A stretch of 12,354 nt of DNA from assembly GCA_902783535.1 (NCBI GenBank), contig CACZRJ010000089.1, positions 1 through 12,354 of the forward strand. The letters are read 5' to 3'. Both the position numbers and the translations under genes were made by a program. The stretch comes from an uncultured Ruminococcus sp. Its GTDB lineage: Bacteria; Bacillota; Clostridia; Oscillospirales; CAG-382. The notes under the pieces were generated by a model. The model saw only the letters and a program-made list of their open reading frames with translations, had not been told where the DNA came from and did not search any database. Every line of letters starts with the position of its first letter. Within the stretch, counting starts at the first letter, position 1. Shown in pieces: positions 6,454 through 12,354 of the stretch.

Positions 6454-8061
6454 ATGTATTCGGAAAAACAGAAGGCAATGCTCAAATGGGTCGTCTACCA
6501 GATTTATCCGCGCAGTTTTTCTGACAGCAACGGAGACGGGATCGGAGACATTCCGGGAATCATCTCAAAGATCGACTATCTCCGAGAACTCGGCGTCAAC
6601 GCCGTCTGGCTCTGCCCGTGCTACAAAAGCCCGAACGACGACAACGGGTATGATGTCTCGGACTACCGCGAGATCATGGAGGAATTCGGGACGCTTGAAG
6701 ATGCGAAAGAACTGATTTCCGCGCTGCATCTCAGGGGCATGAAACTGATCATGGACCTCGTTCCGAACCACACGTCATCGTCTCACAGGTGGTTCCTCGA
6801 ATCCCGGAAAAGCGCGGCTCCTGACAATCCCTACCGCGATTACTATTACTGGGCAGACGAGCCCCTGAACGACTGGCGCGCCTGCTTCGGCGGCAGCGCA
6901 TGGGAATACGACCCCGTTCGGAAGCAGTACTACCTGCATTCCTATGCCGTTTCGCAGCCGGACCTGAACTGGAACAATCCTTCCGTCGTGAAGGAGATGC
7001 AGGACGTTGTGGATTTCTGGGTCGACCTCGGCGTCGACGGATTCCGGATCGACGTCATCGACCAGATCTCCAAGGATTTCGAAAACGGGCGGAACTGCTT
7101 CGGCCCGCGCCTGCACGAATTCATCCATGCGCTGTTCGGCAGGGAAAAAACGGCGCATCTCTTTACAGTCGGCGAGTGCTGGGCGAACGACATCGACGAG
7201 ATCGAGCGGCACGCGGGGCAGGACCGGGGCGAACTGACGACGCTTTTCCAGTTCGATCACATGGAATGCGGCAGAAGCGACAAATTTACTCCGAAACCGG
7301 ACTCGCTCCGCTCGCTGCGCGATATCCTCGTCAGATGGTCTTCGCTCATGACCGGGAGGGATCTGATCCAGACGCTCTTTACGGACAACCACGATCAGAA
7401 CCGGTTCATTTCCCGGATGGGAAACGATGCGGAGCTTCGCTACGAATCCGCGACGTGCATCGCGGCGATGGTTTACGGGCTGAAGGGCGTTCCGTTCATT
7501 TATCAGGGACAGGAATACGGATCTGCCGGTTCGCATTACGACCGGATCGGGGATTTCAGGGACATCGAGAGCCTGAATATGTTCGAGGAACTGAAATCGG
7601 AGATGCCCGAAGGCCCGGCAATGGAAAAGATCAATTTCGGCAGCCGCGACAACGCCAGACGCCCGATGGCATGGAACGGCGGAAAAAACGGCGGATTTAC
7701 GGAGGGAACGCCGTGGATCCCGGTCTCCAGCCGATGGAAGGAAATCAATCTGCTTTCCGATCTGCAAAGCGAAAAGTCCGTGTGGAGGTTTTACAGAGAA
7801 CTTCTCGCGATCAGACGAAAATACGATGCCGTCACCGAGGGAGAAACTGTTTTTCTCAGCAGCGACGCCGACCCGTTTTTCGCGTATCTGAGAACCGGGC
7901 CGGACGATTCCGGCCGGATCCTTTACGTATGCAATTTTGAGTCCGAATCCGAGATCCGTCTTCCGCTTGAAGGCAAGGCTCTGCTGTCCAATTGCGGAAG
8001 AAAGCGCGTTTCAGGCACATACAGACCGTATGAGACCGCCGTTTTTCTCATTAAGCGGTAG
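6454..8061 (+). CDS. GH13 alpha-glucosidase, oligo-1,6-glucosidase type
   Basis: 535-aa (beta/alpha)8-barrel glycosidase with no signal peptide, so cytoplasmic. Conserved regions in order: VVYQIYPRSFSDSNGDGIGD near residue 10, DLVPNHTS, QPDLNWNN, GFRIDVI with nucleophile D200, GECWA with acid/base E241, and DNHDQNR with transition-state stabiliser D314. The QPDLNW and YQGQEYG motifs fit subfamily GH13_31. The residue after the nucleophile is Val, which in this subfamily goes with alpha-1,6 (isomaltose-type) rather than alpha-1,4 preference. Trehalose-6-phosphate hydrolase and glucan alpha-1,6-glucosidase are the alternatives. An AAGGAG site lies 9 nt before the ATG at 6454, and only one base separates it from the preceding stop; a longer in-frame version from 6346 would run through the flavoprotein gene. 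GH38 follows after 15 nt. Confidence 0.93.
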   Translation: MYSEKQKAMLKWVVYQIYPRSFSDSNGDGIGDIPGIISKIDYLRELGVNAVWLCPCYKSPNDDNGYDVSDYREIMEEFGTLEDAKELISALHLRGMKLIMDLVPNHTSSSHRWFLESRKSAAPDNPYRDYYYWADEPLNDWRACFGGSAWEYDPVRKQYYLHSYAVSQPDLNWNNPSVVKEMQDVVDFWVDLGVDGFRIDVIDQISKDFENGRNCFGPRLHEFIHALFGREKTAHLFTVGECWANDIDEIERHAGQDRGELTTLFQFDHMECGRSDKFTPKPDSLRSLRDILVRWSSLMTGRDLIQTLFTDNHDQNRFISRMGNDAELRYESATCIAAMVYGLKGVPFIYQGQEYGSAGSHYDRIGDFRDIESLNMFEELKSEMPEGPAMEKINFGSRDNARRPMAWNGGKNGGFTEGTPWIPVSSRWKEINLLSDLQSEKSVWRFYRELLAIRRKYDAVTEGETVFLSSDADPFFAYLRTGPDDSGRILYVCNFESESEIRLPLEGKALLSNCGRKRVSGTYRPYETAVFLIKR

Positions 8062-8076
8062 GAAAGAGGAAAGAAC

Positions 8077-11019
8077 ATGACAAGACGCGAAAGACTTGAC
8101 CGCATTTACGGCACGCTGTGTACGACCGTCGGACAGTTGACCGCGACGGCCTATCCGACGGAGGAGCCCGTCCCGTTCCGGGACAGGATGAAGGATTCCG
8201 CGCACGGGAAAGAACTGCTTCCCGGCGACCGCTGGGGAAGGAACGGAAGCTGCGCGTGGATCAGGCTCGAAGGGACCGCACCCGCAGGAAAGCCGGGATT
8301 TGAAGGGGCGCTGCTTCTGGATGTCGGAGGAGAGGCATGCCTGTACGATCCGGAAGGGAACCCGCTGAAAGGCTTTACGAACGTTCAGAGCGAATTCACC
8401 GTCGCGCTCGGGAAGCCGGCCAAAAGGGTGTGGTTCTACCCTTCCGGATGGGAAGGAAAGCATCTTGTCCTGTGGGCGGACGCCGGGGCGAACGATCTGT
8501 TCGGCTGCAAGCCGGAAAACGGCATTTTCATACAGGCGGAATTCGTGCAGATCGATTCGGAAGGAAGAGACCTGTACTACGATCTGGAAACGCTGTCGTA
8601 TTATGCAGACGCCGTCGAAACGCCGGAAGCCGCAGAATGCGCGGAGCGCGCGCTGTCGCTTTGGGAGGAAGACAGGAAGGCATGCAGGGCATTTACGGGA
8701 GACCAGCTTCGCGAAAGCCCTTCGAAGACAGACGGAAACACGGTTTTCGCGCTCGGACATGCCCATCTCGATCTCGCCTGGCTCTGGCCGGTCAGAGAGA
8801 CAAAAAGGAAGGCGGTCAGGACGCTCTCCACAGTCGTTTCCAATATGCGGAGATATCCGGAATACCGGTTTTGCGTCAGCCAGCCGCAGATGCTGAAATG
8901 GGTGAAAGAGACGCATCCGGGTCTGTACGAGGACGTCAGACAGCTTCAAAAACAGGGAAAGGTGGAAAACCTCGGCGGGTCCTGGGTGGAAATGGACACG
9001 AATCTGCCGGACGGCGAAAGCCTGGTCCGTCAGCTCGTTTTCGGACAGCGTTACTGGAAAGACGAGTTCGGTGCGGAGACCGAGATCCTTTGGCTTCCGG
9101 ACACTTTCGGATATTCCGCGCAGCTTCCGCAGCTGATGATGAAAGCCGGCATGCCGTATTTTCTGACGACGAAGCTGTCGTGGAATTCCGTCAACAAGTT
9201 CCCTTATTCCTCCTTCTGGTGGAAGGGCCTGGACGGCACGCGCGTTCTGACGCACCTGCCGCCGGAAGGCAATTACAACTCCGCCGCGAGGCCGGACTCC
9301 GTGAAAAAAGCGGAAGGCGGTCATTGCTCCATGATGCTGTACGGCATCGGGGACGGCGGAGGCGGACCCGGGATGGAGCACCTGGAAAGACTGAAAAGGG
9401 AAAAGGCGCTTCCCGGATTGCCCGCGGTCAGGCAGGACAAGGCGCGCGCGTTCTTTTCGAAGCTGGAGGAGGAGAGCGGGTCGCTGCCCGTCTGGGAGGG
9501 CGAACTCTATCTGGAAAAACATCAGGGAACATATACCACGCAGTCACGGAACAAGATGTATAACCGGCTTTGCGAGTCGGAGCTTCATCTTATGGAATAC
9601 CTCGGCGCGGTCGCCGGATGTCTCTGTCCGGACTATGTATGGAAGAGGGAACAGGTCAGGGCGATCTGGGAAGAAGTTCTGCTTTACCAGTTCCACGACA
9701 TTCTTCCGGGGTCCGCGATCGACAGGGTATACGCTGAAACAGACCGGGCCTATCCGGCGCTTCTCCGCGATATCCGGGAACTGCAGACAGAGGCTCTGAA
9801 AGCGCTTGAAAAAGCGGACGGAACGGTCCGGAAGCCTTCGCTGCTGAACGCTTCGCCTGTTGCAAACGGCGAACCGCTGCCGGGAAACGGCTGGAAAAAG
9901 CCGGACGCGCCGGCGCTTCCGTACTGCTTCACGCCCTGTCATTCGGAAAATGCCGGAGCGGCGGGATCCATGATTTCGGAAGGGAACGTGCTGGAAAACG
10001 AGTGCGTCAGGGTCGTGTTTACGGAGACCGGAACGGTTTCTTCATTGATCTTTAAGGAGACGAATACGGAATCCGTCGATGCGGAGAGCAACAGACTTCT
10101 GGTGTATCAGGATCTTTGCGACGGATGGGAGGTGCCGGACGTCAGGGACAAGCCGAACGAAAGTCCCCTGCTTCAGGAGCTCCGCGCGGAATCGGTTTCC
10201 TGCGGAAGCGACGGACAGACGGTGTTCCGAACGCAAACCTATCGCTTCCGGGACTCCGCCGTCCGCCAGACGGTCAGACTGCGGTCCGGCAGTGCAAGGG
10301 TCGAATGGGAGACGGATGCGGAATGGAGAGAGCCGCACACGCTGTTAAGGGCTGAATTCCATCCGGCTGTCCGGTCGGAAAGCGCGGTCTGCGGCGTTCC
10401 GTTCGGGGAACTTTCGCGTCCGACGATGCACAGGGATTCCTGGGAATCCGCGAAAAGGGAGGTCTGCTTCCAGGGATACTGCGACCTGTCCGACGGCCGG
10501 TTCGGAACGGCAGTCATGACCGACTGCAAATACGGCGTCGACGTTCGCGATTCCGATTTTTCGCTTGCGCTTCTCCGCACGCCGACATACCCTGCAAAGC
10601 ATGCCGATATCGGGAAGCATGTATTCCGCTACGCGTTCCTGTCCCACAAAGGAGGGACGGAGTCCGTGCGGGCGGAAGCGTTCCGCATGCGGGACGGAAT
10701 CAGAGTCATCCCGTTCCTGCCCGATCTGAGCGCGCCTTTCGCGGAAGCGGACGGACTTCTGCTTTCCGCCGTCAAGCCCGCGGAGGACGGCGACGGCGTC
10801 ATCGTCCGGTTCTACAATCCGACGGGCAAACCCGGCCGGACGGTTTTGAGGACAGCGCCATCGCTTCATCTCGGGCATCCTGTTCCGACAGATCTCCTGG
10901 AAAAGCCGCTTCCGGAGAACGGATCGAACGCGCGCGGCGAGGTCGTCGAATACGGACCGTTTGAGGTGTTGACGTTCCGGCTGTCGAAAGACCGGAATGA
11001 AACGAAGAACAGATTGTAA
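8077..11019 (+). CDS. GH38 alpha-mannosidase
   Basis: 980-aa zinc-dependent retaining alpha-mannosidase of normal bacterial length without a signal peptide. A beta-rich N-terminal part (about 1-215) precedes the catalytic domain, which starts at GHAHLDLAWLW, where H230 and D232 correspond to the zinc ligands. The nucleophile is D342 in WLPDTFGYSAQLPQ, and the fourth zinc ligand is H540 in YQFHDILPGSAID, inside the helical middle domain. The YGIGDGGGGP loop is also typical. Residues from about 640 on form the beta-sandwich C-terminus. It would release mannose from alpha-mannosides taken into the cell. AGAGGA lies 6 nt before the ATG, and the gap to GH13 is 15 nt, so the two are cotranscribed. 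No transporter, mannose kinase or regulator is in the window, so the natural substrate is unclear. Confidence 0.95.
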   Translation: MTRRERLDRIYGTLCTTVGQLTATAYPTEEPVPFRDRMKDSAHGKELLPGDRWGRNGSCAWIRLEGTAPAGKPGFEGALLLDVGGEACLYDPEGNPLKGFTNVQSEFTVALGKPAKRVWFYPSGWEGKHLVLWADAGANDLFGCKPENGIFIQAEFVQIDSEGRDLYYDLETLSYYADAVETPEAAECAERALSLWEEDRKACRAFTGDQLRESPSKTDGNTVFALGHAHLDLAWLWPVRETKRKAVRTLSTVVSNMRRYPEYRFCVSQPQMLKWVKETHPGLYEDVRQLQKQGKVENLGGSWVEMDTNLPDGESLVRQLVFGQRYWKDEFGAETEILWLPDTFGYSAQLPQLMMKAGMPYFLTTKLSWNSVNKFPYSSFWWKGLDGTRVLTHLPPEGNYNSAARPDSVKKAEGGHCSMMLYGIGDGGGGPGMEHLERLKREKALPGLPAVRQDKARAFFSKLEEESGSLPVWEGELYLEKHQGTYTTQSRNKMYNRLCESELHLMEYLGAVAGCLCPDYVWKREQVRAIWEEVLLYQFHDILPGSAIDRVYAETDRAYPALLRDIRELQTEALKALEKADGTVRKPSLLNASPVANGEPLPGNGWKKPDAPALPYCFTPCHSENAGAAGSMISEGNVLENECVRVVFTETGTVSSLIFKETNTESVDAESNRLLVYQDLCDGWEVPDVRDKPNESPLLQELRAESVSCGSDGQTVFRTQTYRFRDSAVRQTVRLRSGSARVEWETDAEWREPHTLLRAEFHPAVRSESAVCGVPFGELSRPTMHRDSWESAKREVCFQGYCDLSDGRFGTAVMTDCKYGVDVRDSDFSLALLRTPTYPAKHADIGKHVFRYAFLSHKGGTESVRAEAFRMRDGIRVIPFLPDLSAPFAEADGLLLSAVKPAEDGDGVIVRFYNPTGKPGRTVLRTAPSLHLGHPVPTDLLEKPLPENGSNARGEVVEYGPFEVLTFRLSKDRNETKNRL

Positions 11020-11022
11020 ACA

Positions 11023-11053
11023 ATTCGCAATTCCCATTGCGGGAAATGCGAAT
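11023..11053. repeat. 13-bp inverted repeat overlapping the lgt promoter
   Basis: Arms ATTCGCAATTCCC (11023-11035) and GGGAAATGCGAAT (11041-11053) match at 12 of 13 positions, around a 5-nt centre. The repeat starts 3 nt after the GH38 stop and covers the -35 hexamer and most of the spacer of the lgt promoter. As DNA it could be a repressor site; as RNA it could be the 3' hairpin of the GH38 transcript. No T-run follows, so it is not a standard intrinsic terminator. Confidence 0.6.
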
Positions 11054-11065
11054 CAGGAGTATAAT
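11037..11065 (+). promoter_or_regulatory. Sigma-A/sigma-70 promoter of lgt
   Basis: TTGCGG (11037-11042, four of six consensus bases) and an exact TATAAT (11060-11065) with a 17-nt spacer. Expected start near 11072, giving a leader of about 50 nt. The -35 box and spacer lie inside the inverted repeat at 11023-11053, so binding there would block polymerase. Confidence 0.75.
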
Positions 11066-11121
11066 GCAACGTGCGGAACGCTCCGTCGGACCGCGATTTC
11101 ATGGAAGGAGTTGAAACTGTC

Positions 11122-12042
11122 ATGCTTCCGAATCCGATCTTCACTTTAGGACCGCTGAAAGTGCATATGTACGGCGTTATGATCGCCGTCGGCGTCCTGA
11201 GCGCGTTCATCATTCTGCAGATATATGCGAAGAAAAAGAAACTCGACGGCCGGTTCACTGATTTTCTCTTCTACGACGCCATCGTCTCGGTACTCGTTTC
11301 CTTCGGCTCCGCAGTTCTGTTTCAGGCCATCTACGATTACATCAAATCTCCGGAAAAAGGATTTCGTCTCGGAGACGGAATGACGTTCATCGGGGGACTC
11401 ATCGGCGCGCTCATCGTATTCTTCGGCGGCTATTTTCTGTTCCGGAAAAAGCTGACCGGGCGGATGATCGACTTTCTGCCGATCTTCCCGTGCTGCATTA
11501 CGATCGCGCACGGATTCGGCCGCATCGGATGCTTTTTCGCGGGATGCTGCCACGGGATCCACACCGGCACGTGGCTGGACATGAAATTCCCGGAACATTC
11601 GGACGGCGTGCTTCCGACGCAGTTGTACGAAGCAGTCTTCCTTTTCCTTCTTTTTGCCGTTCTCAGCCTGCTTCTGCTCAAAAAGAACTGCATTTACACC
11701 ATGAGCATCTACCTGATTTCCTACGGGGTCTTCCGGTTTGCGATCGAGTTCGTCCGCGATGATGAGCGCGGCGCCTTCATCGGCGCATTGACGCCGTCGC
11801 AGTTCTGGTCTGTCGTCATGGTCGCGGCCGGCATCGCATTGGTTTTCATGATCAAGAAAATGAAAAGAAAACCCGCCTGGTCCGTGACCGTCTCGGAAGA
11901 AGCGGAGGCATCTGCGAGTGAAAGCGCTTCTGAAAGCGGGGAATCCGTTTCGGAAGAAGCGGGGCTGCTTTCAAAAGAGCAGTGTGAAGAGAACACGGCC
12001 GAATCGACCGGCATGCCCGAAGGCGATGCCGGCAAAGAGTGA
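11122..12042 (+). CDS. lgt: Prolipoprotein diacylglyceryl transferase
   Basis: 306-aa multi-spanning membrane enzyme that moves diacylglycerol from phosphatidylglycerol to the lipobox cysteine of pre-lipoproteins. The start PNPIFTLGPLKVHMYGVM is the conserved Lgt N-terminus. HGFGRIGCFFAGCCHG (R134 matching E. coli Arg143) is the family signature in its clostridial form. YGVFRFAIEF (Y201, R205) matches the essential Tyr235/Arg239 segment. At the E. coli His103 position there is Ile90 (GMTFIGG). The last 50 or so residues, after the final membrane segment and a KKMKRK stop-transfer run, are a Ser/Glu-rich tail not found in typical Lgt. I chose the ATG at 11122 because the conserved region begins there; AAGGAG at 11105-11110 is 11 nt upstream. 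A longer GTG start at 11071 would fall at the transcription start. The cysE-like gene follows after 19 nt. Confidence 0.95.
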   Translation: MLPNPIFTLGPLKVHMYGVMIAVGVLSAFIILQIYAKKKKLDGRFTDFLFYDAIVSVLVSFGSAVLFQAIYDYIKSPEKGFRLGDGMTFIGGLIGALIVFFGGYFLFRKKLTGRMIDFLPIFPCCITIAHGFGRIGCFFAGCCHGIHTGTWLDMKFPEHSDGVLPTQLYEAVFLFLLFAVLSLLLLKKNCIYTMSIYLISYGVFRFAIEFVRDDERGAFIGALTPSQFWSVVMVAAGIALVFMIKKMKRKPAWSVTVSEEAEASASESASESGESVSEEAGLLSKEQCEENTAESTGMPEGDAGKE

Positions 12043-12061
12043 CGATTGACAAGAGGATCTT

Positions 12062-12354
12062 ATGGCGGACATCACTTTTCTCGGACTGAACCGGTCCGTA
12101 TGCGAAGCAATCTGCCTGCTGATGCAGGCGTTTTTCCCCGCGCATTTCGGGGAAGCAACCGACGCGGTGGACACTGACGCGAAATCTCCGGAGATGACTG
12201 CGCGCGCAAGGGAGATCCTGACGCCTGCGCTTGCGGTCGTTCTCAGAAGCCGCGAGGAGGCCGAAAAGCAGAGCAATGTGTTTTTCGACGCGCTCCCGTC
12301 CGTTCGCGAAGTTCTCGACACGGACATTGAAGCGGCATATTACGGAGATCCGGC
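12062..12354 (+). CDS. cysE: Serine O-acetyltransferase, N-terminal fragment
   Basis: 97 complete codons from the ATG at 12062, running off the window without a stop. The N-terminal 75 residues are helical and poorly conserved, but the fragment ends LDTDIEAAYYGDPA, which matches the D-I-x-A-A-Y-x-G-D-P-A motif at the start of the conserved region of EpsC/CysE serine acetyltransferases. That enzyme makes O-acetylserine from serine and acetyl-CoA as the first step of cysteine synthesis. The catalytic left-handed beta-helix domain lies beyond the window. AGAGGA at 12052-12057 is 4 nt before the ATG, and lgt ends 19 nt upstream, so the two are probably cotranscribed. Identification rests mainly on the final motif. 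Confidence 0.75.
   Translation, partial: MADITFLGLNRSVCEAICLLMQAFFPAHFGEATDAVDTDAKSPEMTARAREILTPALAVVLRSREEAEKQSNVFFDALPSVREVLDTDIEAAYYGDP

Noticed and set aside
6775..7767. 330-codon open frame on the minus strand opposite GH13
   Set aside because: It lies over all the catalytic motifs of the GH13 enzyme and has no domain or promoter of its own.
8011..9522. 503-codon open frame on the minus strand opposite GH38
   Set aside because: It overlaps the catalytic region of the mannosidase, starts without a convincing ribosome site and shows no known motif; it is a codon-usage shadow.

Overview
The window looks like chromosomal housekeeping and carbohydrate-metabolism DNA from a moderately GC-rich bacterium. 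It is most likely a Gram-positive-type anaerobe of the Clostridia. The grounds are consensus sigma-A/sigma-70 promoters (all five I call have a 17-nt spacer), purine-rich Shine-Dalgarno sites, a short UraA/Upp pair, an Lgt of the GCFFAGCC type, and an apparent EpsC/CysE-type serine acetyltransferase. No marker gene fixes the taxon, so this assignment is inference. I see no CRISPR array, insertion sequence, tRNA, rRNA or phage gene.

Left part (1-1278, minus strand): the first codons of nusB at the window edge, with a near-perfect promoter. Upstream of it is a diacylglycerol-kinase-family lipid kinase with its own promoter and intrinsic terminator.

Middle-left (1279-3770, plus strand): diverging from the kinase is a pyrimidine-salvage operon, an NCS2 uracil permease (uraA) followed by uracil phosphoribosyltransferase (upp), which imports uracil and converts it to UMP. 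Its 236-nt leader is the most interesting part of the window. It holds a consensus promoter, a 32-codon leader ORF with a Shine-Dalgarno site, a U-rich stretch inside that ORF, and a small intrinsic terminator starting right after the leader stop codon. This is the layout of the UTP-sensing pyrBI attenuator of enteric bacteria. A strong terminator closes the operon.

Middle-right (3771-11019, plus strand): a second consensus promoter drives a leader of about 184 nt with mutually exclusive GC-rich hairpins. Four closely spaced genes follow: an FkbM-family methyltransferase, an HI0933-family flavoprotein, a GH13 oligo-1,6-glucosidase-type enzyme and a GH38 alpha-mannosidase. The two glycosidases have no visible signal peptide, so they probably hydrolyse imported oligosaccharides in the cytoplasm.

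Right end (11020-12354, plus strand): a 13-bp inverted repeat overlaps the -35 and spacer of a promoter in front of lgt (prolipoprotein diacylglyceryl transferase). The window ends inside a gene that reads as the N-terminus of serine O-acetyltransferase. Both edge genes (nusB and cysE) run out of the window.
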